Below, one piece after another: positions 11,108 to 24,300 of a stretch of DNA of 64,000 nt (position 1 is the first letter of the stretch; each line of letters starts with the position of its first letter). Origin of the DNA: Rhea pennata (taxonomy: Eukaryota > Chordata > Aves > Rheiformes > Rheidae). The translations under genes and the position numbers were made by a program. The stretch covers positions 36,601,155 through 36,665,154 of the forward strand of contig NC_084670.1 in assembly GCF_028389875.1 (NCBI RefSeq), read 5' to 3'. The notes below the pieces were generated by a model. The model saw nothing but the letters and a program-made list of their open reading frames with translations. It did no database searches and was not told the DNA's origin.

Positions 11108-14100
11108 AGCAGGCTATTTGATGATCCCTAACTTTTGTCTAATTATCCTCCCCCATACTGTCCATATTGTCTAATGCTAAAGTGAATCTTGCCTAGAAGC
11201 AACTAGAAAATTTCCAAGCAAAAATTTAATTGGGAAAATTCCAGTTTGCTGGGTCATAAACATTTCACTCTGTATTTCCAGTTTGATAAACTCTCAGTGA
11301 ATCCAAGGCAGGACTTCTGATAGGTTTTTCAGGTGCCTGGTGGCAGTGAGAGAGAGTCTTTGCTTTCATTCCCCTCAGCTGGGTGGACCCTGAGGCCTCT
11401 GGAACTGTGTCCTGGGATTTTGGAGCAGAACCTGCAAGGCATGGCTTTGAATGACCACAGATGGAGAAACATCTCCAGGTTTACAGCCCAGGAGAAGGAA
11501 GCTCTTCAGAAATGCTCTCCTCTCTGACCTGATGTCCATCAGAGAGGCTTGAAAGCTCCAACTTTACCTGGGCCTCACCTCCTGGCTCTGCAGAGGGAAT
11601 GGAGGTGCAGTGCAAATTTAGAAAATAAATGAAATGTCCCAGGAACATAACTAGGCGACAGTGGGGATAATGAGACAATGATGGACATTAGTTTAGGCTG
11701 TGTTAGTGGTAAGAAGTCTTCCCTTGTGCAAGGAGAGAAGGAAGCTTTTTCCCACTTACAGCAATGACCATAAGAAGGCCCCAAACTCCTACAGCAAATC
11801 CTGATGCTAACGAACGCTCTTTGGAGCTATAAAGTGCCTTTTTAGCTGAGCCTGTGCACAGGTGCCTCCTTGTAGACAACCCCAAAGCCATCAACCTAAT
11901 TCTGCTTTGCAGATCCTATGCAGAGCTTCCCTACTGTGCTTGGTGAAAGAGGGACTATGCCATGAATGTATTGTAAAAAAGAAATACTAGAACAGAATTG
12001 GAGGAGAAAGGAGCAATTTTTTCTTAATGATAGAGATATCTTCTCATTAGGATGAAAACTGTATGAACACCGGTCAGCCAGCACCTATCGGACATTGCGA
12101 ACCCCTCAGCGTTCATGGGGCTGCGTGCTGGCTGCGGTTAGCCAAAGATTCAAAGTGTTCATCTCTCCACGCCAGTTCTCTTAACGATTTTGCCTTCAAC
12201 AAACCACACTTTTTATTAAACAAAATATAAGAAAAGGAAGAAAAAAAAGAAAAAACCCTCTTCTGTTACCAATAAGCTTATGGAAATGGAACAATTTAAA
12301 TACCAGGTCAGGTTAATTTCAGTGGGCAGGGGAAGAAAAGCCTATTTTTCAGCCTATGCTGTAGTCCACCGTAGAAGTAAAATGCTTATTTTCACATAAT
12401 GGTTCCTTCATACTGCATAAGAAATTCCACAGACATAAAGCACCTAATTTACTGGAGAGTTTAGTCCACAGCAGGAGGCGCTGAATAGCCATTCCTGTGA
12501 GAAAAAAAACAGAGAGAATCCATAGCCAAACCACCCATCTGAACCCTATGATGCATATAATTTAGAATTGTTATTAGACTCAAGTGAGGCGAGATTCTTA
12601 AATTATGTTCTTGGTCTTATTACTAATCCTACAGAATCAGTTTAGATGTATACATGTATATAAATGTATATATATTTCTATACCCAGTGTGTTTCTTGAG
12701 TTGGCCATTTATAATCTGATGGAATTATCTAAAACATTGATCTTGCGGAGTGTGATTTTCCCATTCCCAGTGAAATATACGCCTGGTCCGTGGCACAACC
12801 CATTTTCAGCAACAGACTTCTTACAGTATTTGGAAATAAACGTGAAATTACCCCATCACAAAAAACCAATACCAGCTAAAAAGGAAAATAAGCTTGTAAA
12901 CATTATGTACTCTTTATCATTCCTTTTACAGTACAAGAGCTTTATAACTTATTTCTAGATCTTGTGTCTTACAGACCTAGACTCAAAGCTGTTCTAAATA
13001 GCAAGGAAGCCATGTCGCAGAGAGTTTATTTGTTATTTGCTATTATTTAATATTCCTAGGGATGAAGCACGCTCCAAAGACTCCCTGACTTCACAGTTTT
13101 TCTTCGGAGAATGTAGACCTGTAAAACTGAAAAATACTGCAGAGGCAGACGTTAAAAAAATTCTGGAGAGCCCAGGCAGGCTATGCAAGAGCCTGACTTG
13201 TCAGGCAGGTTTTCCCTGGACGTTTGCCCGTTTCAAGCTGGCTTGCCCACCTAGTTTCTTGGCAGCCCTGGAAAGCCACTGACAAGTCTCAATTTCAGAT
13301 TACTGTCTCATCCATCAGTTGCGCGCTGACTGAAACCCCAGGAGCTCTGGCTGGGATGCCTGGCTAAGTAAGGGTGCTTTGGGGTTCCTGGCCGAACTCA
13401 ATTCAGTAACGATTAAAATAAAAAGTTTAGTTTCTTAACAAAAGTTGGGTTCCTCCCCTATTAAAATAGATTGAAATTGGAACAAACTCATATTTTACTG
13501 TCCTCACTGAAACACAATTCTTGTTCCTCATGTATTGGTACTTGGAGTCAACCTTATTTGATTTAAATATAAATCAAAATTATTCTGATGAACGTATCCA
13601 AGAAAACAATCCTTTGTAAGTAGTCCACACCACAGAAAGAGAAACGACAGAACGAAACACATCCCAGGCTAGAGCTTCGTCCAGAATGAAGTATTTAATT
13701 GTATAGAAATGCAGAAAATCCATAAGTAAAATGCATTAAAGATTCTTTCTTGTACACATTGTCTTCAAATAAGGTCATTTCTTATATCCACAGCTATTTT
13801 ATTTTATACTTACACGAAGAAAAAAAATCATTATTATGACACGGTAATGTCATCACCCAAAATACTGTGGTGCCGTCTTGCAGCAGCCTTTTTGATAGCA
13901 TTGAGGTTATATGAAATATATGCTTCAAAACAGCATTGAAACAGTTAGATTTTGTTGTGATTAGAGTTTTGTGCTCTCTACATAACCTTCCAAATATGGC
14001 TAGTGTAATGGTCTTCTATTTATCTGTGTTTTATGGTTCCGTATTTAGAGTTCTCTCTATTTTAAATTATTAATATAAATTTCAAAAACATTTCAGTGGA

Positions 14101-14995
14101 AGCTGAACTTCAGTGTCTCAACACCATTAGAAAAATCAGTGTATGTTTGTAAGAACCGCAACTGTGTTGAGTCTTATTTCCCACTACTTCAATCACTACA
14201 TCTGCAGGTTACATTTTAAACTGAAGCATCTGCTGATCTTTTGCGTATTTTAAATTTCAGCTCTTCTCTTCAGCCGCTGATATATTGATTGATAACAGGC
14301 ATATCCCATCTTAACTCTTGTCTTTCTAAACTAAAAGGACAAAGTTTGTCTGCATCATAGATTGGTGAAAGCAAGACTATGCTAGGAGTCACTCTCAGCA
14401 CATGTGCTGGAGTTTTGCAAACCGGAGTCTAGATGATTAGTATTGCACAGTGCATTTCAGGCAAAACATTGCTAAGGTCCTGTGCTAATGCACGTGCTTG
14501 CTTTTCCACCGGTACAACAGGGGCTCATAGTCCCCACCATAATCCACTACTGCTCTCCAAAGGTTCTTCTGCTCTTTTATTCTAGCACATAAAATTCCAG
14601 TTTTAAAGCAATGAAGTTTGTCTGAGAATAGGTACAGTCCTTTAGAATACCTTCTAGGATCACACATTTCACGTATTGGGCTTGTTCCAGATTATTTTTA
14701 TTTTCCTTAGACTAGCTGATTTTACATTACTCAGTATTCACACGGAGCTAGTCTCCCAGCAACAAGTTATTTGTCTACATTTCCGTCAAAAGAGGACTAT
14801 TTTGACTGTACAATGTATTGCGTATACACAGTGATGTTCTAGAGTTCCCATTTATCACTTTGAAGGTAGGACACACCTTTACGAATGTAAATGTTACCAA
14901 CCCCTTTTAATAAATTAGACTTTGTAAGTAATAGGAGATACACTGGTGAAAGTTGGACATACACACACACACATACATATATACATGTTATATAT
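11108..14995. other. AT-rich intergenic DNA of the right arm
   Basis: Mirror of 3581-7474. No gene recognised. A CA/TA microsatellite lies at about 14959-15000, and a minus-strand AATAAA is at 14697-14702. Confidence 0.6.
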
Positions 14996-15002
14996 ATAAA
15001 CA

Positions 15003-15208
15003 GAATCGCGCCGCACAGAATGGTTGCAGTTGGAAGGGACCTCTGGAGATCAGCTAGTCCAACCCCTCTGCTCAAGCAGGGTCACACCAGGCACGTTGCC
15101 CTGCACCCCATCCAGACAGCTTCAAGGGTAGAGACTACGCAACATCTCTGGGCAATCTGCTCCAGTGTGCTGATGCCCTCACAATAAACAAGTCTTTCCT
15201 TATGTTCA
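15003..15208 (-). mobile_element. CR1 LINE 3' fragment (right arm)
   Basis: Mirror of the CR1 fragment at 3370-3580, downstream of the copy B stop codon on the minus strand. The shared insertion shows that CR1 was in place before the arms were duplicated. Confidence 0.93.
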
Positions 15209-15311
15209 GATGGAGCCAAAGCTCTTGTGACTGAATCAGGCCCAGAGAAGCAGGCAGCATACAACTAAAACAAAACATCACGGAGCTGGAGTCAGTCTTC
15301 AGAAGCTCACA

Positions 15312-15353
15312 CTAGTTGGCACCAAGGAACGTTCCAATTTCCTTCTTCATTTC
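15312..15353 (-). CDS. ATAD2: Copy B terminal coding exon
   Basis: Mirror of 3225-3266: acceptor TTTTTAG, 13 codons and stop TAG. The residues EMKKEIGTF complete the C-terminus. Confidence 0.88.
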   Translation of the reverse strand, partial: EMKKEIGTFLGAN

Positions 15354-18300
15354 CTAAAAAGGAAAGAATACAGGGCAACTAGGTGTGCTGAAACCATCAC
15401 AATGTCTTTTTAGCCCCTCTGGCTTTAGAGGCACCCCCACGTGTCCCAAGCAGAGGAAGAGAGGGAGCCTGGATCAGCAGTGCTTGCAAAAAGTGTGCTG
15501 AGGAGAGACATCCTCTTTGTCAGGTGTGCGAGACGGGATGGAGACGAGCAGGGCTTAGGAGAAGGGACCTCCTCTTCTCAAGGCAAACTGCAGAGGCACA
15601 ACCAATTTTGCCTCCTGGCTCTTGAACGTGAAGCCGGAATTTCTGGCCTATCTAGCACCAGCCGAGGCAGAAATCTCCCTTTGTGCGCAATTCAAGACGC
15701 TCGCACGTGCTAGTCTAGAAGAGTTATGGTGGCGGCACTAAAGAAAAATCTCTTCCCAGCTCCTTACGATGCTTGCCTGCCGGCAAGGGGAGGAAGGGGT
15801 AGTGACAAACGGAGACCAGGGCCCTTCTTTCACAGCCCCCCCCCCCCCCCCCCCCAAGGAGAGGCCCGACAGAAAAGCTGTGCACAGACTCCAGGGTGAA
15901 CTGCTTTGAAAGGGCTGTGTGCGTGCAATCCCTTGTCTTCCGGCTCGGTCTTAGCCCTGCTGAAACTGCCAACAGCCATGCCAAACGCAACAACGGCTTT
16001 GCAGCATGCACCAAGTTCTCCCAGGCAGAGATGAACCACTCCGATATTACACGGACTACTATGCGGTAAAGAGACGAAGACTGAGATGAAGACACGATAC
16101 CCACACTGTACCCGTGCAGGAGCGGTGTAACAGCGATCGGAAGTGCCGTGAGAAATACTACCTCTATTAACTGAGTCTTGTCGTCATCTTGTCGATGCCG
16201 GTAAATACACTGGCTGAGCATAACATGTAGTTTTTCCCGGTGAAAGATGCTGAACTTCTTTGTTATCCCAGCAGCAGCACTCAGCAGTTGCTGAAGGAGG
16301 AAGGGAGACAAGACAAGTGCAAGAGCGCATGAGCTCTTTCAAACAGGCTCTGGGTGTCGTCAGTAACTAAACCAGGACAGTCTAACACAACTCGCATCCT
16401 GCTTTCTTTTTCTGCAAAATACAATACGAGTGAAACTTCAAGAACAAAACTACAGATTGCACTGGATTTTGGGGGGAAAGAAATGGGTGAATTGGTCCTA
16501 CCTCCGAGGGAAAAAGCAAGCCTTAGGCTGTGTTACAAGCCTAGCATTGTGTTACTTCCCAGTCTATCCCATGAACGATCCTAACGGCAAAGCAACTTCT
16601 TCCAGAACAGCAGCAACTGCTGTGGCCCAGTGCACAGTAAGGGGTAGAGGCTGCCGCAGCAAAGTCACGACTGCATTTGATTAGATCGTACTGCTGCAGT
16701 ACGAGGCACTGTTTGGGAGAGAGGCCACAGGTCTCCTGGAAATGCTGCGGACAGCTGCAAACAGGAGCCTCCCCAGCTCCTTCTCTTGACCCAGGAGCTG
16801 CCTACATGTGTACAGCCGTGCTGGCAGAACAGCTCAAGTGTCTGAAGCAGATCAGGAAGCAAAGGCAGAGCGGTCAGCTCCAACCTACCCTTAAACAGAC
16901 GTGAGTCTCATTCTCCTCGCTGGATGGGAATCTCCTCCTCTTCTCTGCTACGCTGACTGACGGTGATGCGTTGCTTCTGCGTTTTCTGCTTGATACAGCT
17001 GCACAGGGACATCAGAAAGCGCAAACCAAAACATTACCGATGCAGTCAATTCTAGCATCGTCACCTGACGTGGAGTACCAGGAGAGGGACCAAGGGCACT
17101 GAAGTAGCCCTGTGCTGTCCCACTACATAGGCACCTTGAGAAAGAAGGGGGAGCAAGGGAAGGGGGTCATTTGGCCTTTTGATTTTAAAAGAAGAGGAAC
17201 GGATTACAGAATGTCATTCACAGAATAGTCAGCTGCAGGATTTTATGCACAGCTCAGACTTCAGGCAGAACGCTTTACCACAAAGGAAGCTTATCTCAGC
17301 AGGACAGGTTGCTTACTGTCTTACTGCAGGAACTAATGTAGAGGAGAAGCTGAAGAGCCACTGCACGCAAGCTCTTCTTCAACGGTGGGAAGAGTTAAAG
17401 AGGCAGTCTTAAGGGAATACTTGCTGGAGAAGGGGAAATGCTCCTTAAGCACTTACTGCTCGTATGCTTGCAGATTCAGTTCACTTGCTTTACAACCAAC
17501 CTTGTGCTTATGCCTTCCAGGATAAGACACCAATGTTGGCATTCACTGAACATTGCCCAAAACTCATGGATGAAACCAGTGACGGAATTCCCAGTCCTGC
17601 CAGCAGGATAAGGAGCTGTCACACAATGTCATACCCTGGGCCTTAGCGGGGAGAAAGCCCAGCCCCTTGATCCCTGCTGTCCTTCTCATGGGAAAAGCAG
17701 AGGGCAGGGAAGAAACAATGGTCTTGTCTTCAGATAGCTATTACTCTTGCTCCCCTCTTTTTGCCACTTGAGTTGGCAGGTCTAATCCTTTGAACTGGAA
17801 ATCACAGGGCGAGACACTGCTCTCTGTCTGGGCGCAGGGGAGGCAGGTCGGAAGGAAAGGAAGAGGAAAAGGAAGCAAAAGCATCATGGGAAAGAGGGAG
17901 TTTGCAGTGAGAACAGGGAGGGTAGCAATGGCATTAGCAGCTTATGCAGGAAAGGCAAAAAAAAAAAAAATGCCACTTGCCACTTGGGAAGGGTGTATGG
18001 GAAGGTAGAGGCCCCGCTGGCAATGTCTCCTCTGCTTGCTCCTCAAACTGTTTCATTTGCTCCTCTGCTGGCAGTCGAGGCTCCGGTGGAGATGCTGCAG
18101 GCTGTACGCCGTGTTCCTGACAAGCTGCAGTCAGCCAGAAGGTGTTTTAGACAGCGGTACTCAAAGCACACTAAAGCATGCAAGCCTTCTAAAAGTTATT
18201 GCTCGACAATCTGTTGCCCAGACAAATGCCAAATGGCTGCTCCCATAACAGTAAGCAAAGCCCTCCTTGTAAACGCTCCTCACCTGCTTTCCTTTTGGAG

Positions 18301-21300
18301 GCAGCAGGTTGAGCAGCTTGATTTAAAAGCAAGTCCTCAAAGAACTTTCTGCCTTCTTCCTCGTCCGGCAACTGGACATGGAAAACTTCTCCATAAGCCT
18401 CAGAAAATAAATCTCGGACCTTAGGCGGGAGGAGGAAAGACATTGCAGATATAAGGCTACAGAAATTCAGGTTCACCTCCAAGAACATGAGTGCCTTTTC
18501 GGAATAGGCTGGCTAATGATTTGAGTACAAGAGAAGCTACAGCAAGTCAGCTACTTGGCCTTCAAGTAGGCCTAGATTTTTCATAGGCTTCCGTGGCATC
18601 CTAAAACATCATCTTTGAAGGACTCTTTGGCCTGCATGAAATAAGAATGATCATTTCTGTTGAGGCATGGAAAGTCTAAATTAATTGCCGCTCTTAACAG
18701 TGTAACAGCCGCCTTTGGAAACGGCAGGCTGTCGCAAGAAATCATTTTAGAAAGCATGTTTTTTACCCTTTACAATGCAAGCACTGCGTACGCTTGACTA
18801 AGCAGGTCAATAACTGTGTGGAAGTCACAGGGATTATTGTCCAGGAGGGAATTCAGGCATCTGTCTGAGAAGGCCATAGGGGTGGAGAAGGCTGGGTCAA
18901 AGGGAAGCTCTTGACTTCAAAAGTCTGGTAGACAAACATGTTCAGTCGTGATTACTGCCTAAGCAAATTTCCAAAGATTCAGGCAGGCTGCCCTGGTAAC
19001 ATCAGGATCCCTCTGCTCTGGGCAGCGCAGTAGCCAGGTGCTTACTGGAGAGGCAAGTTCCACCGAGACAGAAAAAAGCAGGAAAAGCAGCAATCGAAAT
19101 ACCTCTTGGGCGAGCTCTGCGTGACGTACATCTGACGTTGCAAGCAACAAAACTGGAGCATATGCTGGAATGTTCTCCAATAACGTTGTAAACGTAGCTC
19201 TCAGTGTGACGCCAGCAGCCTCCCACCATACGTGGATACGAGGCACATAAAGGATGCTTGGCGCTGTCCTCTGGGCTTCTCGGATCAACTAGTAAAATGG
19301 GAGTTTGCATAAGAATTCTGAACCACACAGAATAAGCTGCTAAGAAGCAACACCGTTATCAGTCAACACATGCTACAAAATACCAGTGCCTGATGGGAAA
19401 AGGTCGGAAGAAAGCCACAAGACTAGAAAGAGACCTGATTTCCAAGCTGCTTAGACGTAAGGTGACTCCTTACAGCCCAGTCCACGTGGCAGTGCATCTA
19501 CCCCATGAACAGAGCGGCAAGCATCCTTTCTGGGCTTGAATACCTTTGGGCACCTGATCAGGTGACCAGCACTCAGGCAGTTGCTGTTCCAGGATGGAAC
19601 GCACCAGCAGTATATCCGGGCACTAGTTAGGCACTGCGGCTCGGTGGCCACGGATGCCAGTGTCACATAACCCAGAAGGAGATGTTGCCTTTCTGTGACT
19701 GATGAGCCCCCAGCCACGGAACACGTCTATTCTCCCTTGCACGGCTCTCAAGTGCTTCTACTAAGGGTTAACCTGTGAAAATACAGCGATGCCAAACAAC
19801 AGAGTCGGCTCCCTGCCCAAGAGGCAAAAGGAATAGAACGGCACTCAGCCTGTATGTTGCATTCTACTCTCACCTTGAGCTAAACACAACTAACTCTAGC
19901 TCAGTTTCTCCAGGTAAACAAAAGACACAGGTGCACAAGTATAAAGCGTTCTGGGAGTCCTTGCCTTTACGACATAGACTGCAGTGCTACCGGCTCAGTA
20001 TTAGCTGCATTTTGTAACTGTACCCAGCTAGAAGAGTACTCCTGTTAATGCAAGAGAGAAGAGATACCTGTGCACATCTTTCTTCAGGCGACGTGCTACT
20101 AACAAAGAGAGCCGGCAGGTCCAGCGTGTAAGCTGCAAACTCCTCCAGCGCGTGTATTACTGCAGGAGCCAGGTGAGAACTTTGCCCGCATCCGGGCTCT
20201 CCAACTATTAAGAACCTTGGCCTGTAACACGTGGGCTGGCAGTAAGCATCTCTAGAACAACAAGAAGAAAGCAAGCACTCTGAAAACAAAGTAATCAGTA
20301 AAGACACAGCTGTTCAGTCCCTTCTCCTTTTTCCTTGCTTTTTGCTTTTTCCTCCTCAAATACTCTCCACACTACAGGAGGTGAGAAACTGCTCTGTGAT
20401 CAGGAAGGACATGGAACTGCAAGACATTTTTTTAATTCAGTTATTCTCATTGAGGCACCCCTTCCCCCATGGGCTGTTAGTGATTCTTGCTTTATTCTTA
20501 CGAAACACGCCTGTCAGAAGCATTTGGGTCTACCCCCCTCCCAGTTCCACAGCCGAGACCGCCGGCAAGGACGCAGCAAGCCAAAGAACTGCAATCCAAA
20601 GCACACAGACATTTACCTGTTCAAGTGAAGGAACATTTCCTTTTGAGGACTGGCCGTTTGATGAAACAGCTCCTCTGCAAAACCTGAAGGTGACGCCTCA
20701 TGACTATACATGCAGCCGTTTCCTAAGATAGGATTTGCACCGTCTGAAAGACAAGAGAGGTTTGTTAACTGTCCAGAAGAGCCCACACCTGCCTCCCTTG
20801 CACTCCTACAGCTTTGAAATGAGTGCTGAAAGCCAGGGTCTTGTCTTCCTTCATTGGGCGGGCACACACTGAACGCTAGACACCTAAAGCACCCAACAAG
20901 GTCACTTCTTTCTGGAGCCGGAGCCCACAGTAAGCGAGTGGCAACTAAGGGAACGGGGCGGCAGCAAACGCCCATTTGTCCGAGGACTGCAGAGCTGGCA
21001 TATAGAGACCAGGGTGTCTTCTAAATGCAGCCTCTCAAAGGTCACTCGAGGAGGAGGTAGCGGAAGGTGGACAACTCAGGCGGCATGTTTCTGCCAACCC
21101 CCTCGCCTCTCCACCTGCCTTTCCTCAGTGCTTTTCTGCCTCTCTTTTACCCAGAGGAAAGAATCTAGCAGCTCTCCTTAGTTCCACTAGTTCATAGTAG
21201 CGGTAGGACAGCCTCAAGCAATCAGCATAGAACCAGTCAGCGACCTCCATTGATCAAAGCATGGAGCGCTTCAGAAGCCGCAGTACAAGCTAGGCAGCAC

Positions 21301-24300
21301 TCTGTTCCAGATATTCCTGAGGTAAAGGCATGCATAGGCAAACGAGAAGTTTCTACCGTTTGAGACCAGTCCCACCATGACTGAAAGATTGGTTTCTGCT
21401 GCCTGCACCAGCTGGAAGTGTTTGCTGTGGCAGAATTTGAAGGCAGTGATGTTACTGTTCTACCTGGCTGCTGGTCCTTCTTTAGTGCAAGCGCTGCCTG
21501 GGGAAACACTCTCTGTAACGCTTTTAGGAGTCTCTCCAGAGTCCTCTGAAGCAGTGGCTTACAAACGGCTGACAGCGGTTGCGCGGGCGAAGCCACAGCC
21601 CTCTGCGAAGCTGGTGCAATCTTCCGCAGAGCCTCCGCAAAATCTCTTGCTGCTACTTCAATGGCAGCGATGTCTATCTGCAGCTTCTGTCGACTCGTGT
21701 ATATCCGTGGGTAGTGTCGGCGCAAAGCACAGAGGGCAGCTTCAGCACAGAGAGACTGAATGTCGGCTCCACAGTATCCTAATGAGCAAGACAAGAATGC
21801 AGTGTCATGTCAGTCTCAGGCAGCACAAAGAAGTCAGGGACATGGCTGCCAAAGGGCAGCTTGTCAAGTCTCTGTCTGCGGCCCAAACAGGAACTGTTCA
21901 GCGGGTGATTTGAAAAGAGTTACCGCTCTGCAGAGCAGTTCCTTTATGGGGTTTGCAGCTGGATATCCTGTGCTTAGGAAGCCCCTGTGAGAGCAAATTT
22001 TTTGCTGCTGAGGAAGATGCCCCCCAAACCCTTTGGTGTTCTGAGAGACAAAACAAGGCAAGTGGACAGGAACCTGCCACCGTGGTAGCAACCAAGTCCT
22101 GCCAGCCGGCTCAGGGGCAAATTCTGTGGCAAGGCACAGGGGCTTGCTTACTGCCTGGTACAAGCTTGGACTCTTTCAGCATGCAGTCACGTGCAGGTGC
22201 TCAATGCATTTTTGATCTTACCAACACATTTTTCAGCCAGCTCCTCAAGAAATGCATCCAGCGGCTTAGGGCTCCAGGCTCTCGTGTGAATCTTGAGAAT
22301 CTCTTTTCGAGCCTACATACAAAACGATAGCGTTTTGCTTTACGTTCGTCTCTCAGGGAAAAACAAACAAACAACCCCACAAACACTCTCCCGTTCATAT
22401 AACTGCCAGTTTTACACTGCTAGAAAGGCAGGAACTTTAGAATTCTCTTAACGCACTGCCTGCTCTCCCAAGTTCAGTGATTCTCAGTTTGCCACGTTCA
22501 GCTCTTTGTGAGGAGCAGGAAGCAAACGAAAGGCATTTCCGGCATCTATAAAGAGGCGAGTCTCCACAGGTATGAGACTGAATGCTCTTGGGGGAAAAAA
22601 AGGTAGTCTAAAGCTTAGGTGGAAAGAGATTCCTCAGAGAAGATTCTCAAATCCTCAGAGAAGACCCTCTCCAATTCAGCAAAACTTCATGGTGACGGAC
22701 TCATCAGTTAATCAAGTCTGCCGTTCTCACAGGTTGTTCTGCAAAGTAGTGCCAGCGCTCTCTTTCAGGTTGCTACAAGTCCTACCAAGAGGAACGAAAA
22801 CTGTGGCTCAAAGCGCTAGCCCAGAAAATGTCAGGCTTTGCCTGTGTTTCACCTCCGATCTTTGCCAGAGATGCACTCAAGTGTTCCCTGCTACAAGGAC
22901 TAATCACAGGAGGGATTTTGAGATGACTTCTACAGGAGCAAATCATACGATAACTCTGTTTCATGCTACCCTCTCTGCTGCTCATGAGAGCAGACAAACA
23001 CGTGGGCACCATTTCTTCCCTTCTTCCCTGCTCTGTGGTACTGCGTGGGTGCACGGTTGTCTTGCAAAGAAAGACTTGGCCACATTAGCAGGAGGGTGAC
23101 TAAACGGGGTCTTACCTCTTTATTGGGCAAGGCGAAAAGGAACTCTCTGTCAAAACGACCCGGCCTCCGCAAAGCAGGGTCTAGGGAGTCGAGTCTGTTG
23201 GTGGCTCCAATGACCACAATCTCTCCTCTGCTCTCTAAGCCATCCATAAGCGCCAGAAGCGTTGTGACAAGAGAACTAACAAAAGAAGAAGGGTTGATTC
23301 ACTGGTTTGGGAAGTGCTGCTCCATTCGGCATGACTTTCTCCAGTGGCCACTCCAAAGGATAAGCTCTTCTGGATGAGATGTTGGTTAGTGGAAGGACTC
23401 ACGTCAAGACAAACAAACAGCACACAGGGTAACCAGAGACCTTGTGCTGACACCCAGCTTAGCACGTGCTTTTCAGCTCCGGTGTGTAAAATCACCTGAG
23501 GCTGAGCATCATGGTGCTCTAAGATTTCAGCATGAATTAGTGTGTCATGTAAAGGCACCAGGCTGGTCTTCTTTTTGCAGAAATCAAACAGATTGTGTGT
23601 AAATGCAGAAGAAAAGAAAGAGAAAAGAAGAAAGAAAAGTGCCATACCTATGAATTTGATCCTGGCGACTGGACCGCACAGGGGCAAGACCATCTATCTC
23701 ATCAAAGAAAATAATTGAAGGCCGCATCTTGTAGGCCTGGAAGGAAAGTGCAACTGTGGCCTAGGTAGAACACAGCACTACTCAAAGGGGACAGGCATGA
23801 AAAAACACTGTGGCTGCAAAGTCACCAGCCCTGGACTTTCAGAGCACCATCAGGGACCTCTGCTCTCTGAGACAAAGGGGTAAGTGGCACAAGTAACAGA
23901 AGCCAGCAGCCTGCGCCAAGCAGCTGTGACTGCTCCTGGGAACAGATGGCTCCAGGAATTTGCACAGCTGCTGGGCAACCAGAGAGCAGAGTCAGGCCTT
24001 CAGTAACTCAATTACAGGCTCTGGAGGCAAGCTGCCAGTGCAATGATTCAATGACCATGTGCTGGGGTTTTTTTTTGTTTGTTTGTTTGTTTTTGTTTTT
24101 TGGGGGGTGGGGTGAGGGTGTTTTTTTTTTGTTTTGTGTGTGTGTCTGTGTAGTATGGCAGGGGAGCAGGAGGAGGAGGGAATCTTTGATCTAGTGAATT
24201 CTCCTGCTTATTGATACGTCTTTGCCAGCACACCTGCAAGATTCCAAGCCGCTGATCCAAAGCAGGATGACACTGAGAAAGGAAACACTAACATTCCCAC

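Larger units (their letters stand above)
11108..18589. repeat. Palindrome 1, right arm
   Basis: Inverted copy of 1-7474. It carries the 3' exons of ATAD2-like copy B on the minus strand. Differences seen include a run of 20 C at 15836-15855 where the left arm has a short interrupted C tract, a Met/Lys-type difference in a shadow frame near 13240, and an Ile-to-Thr change in the penultimate exon. The outer limit of the arm cannot be set because the left partner leaves the window. Confidence 0.95.
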
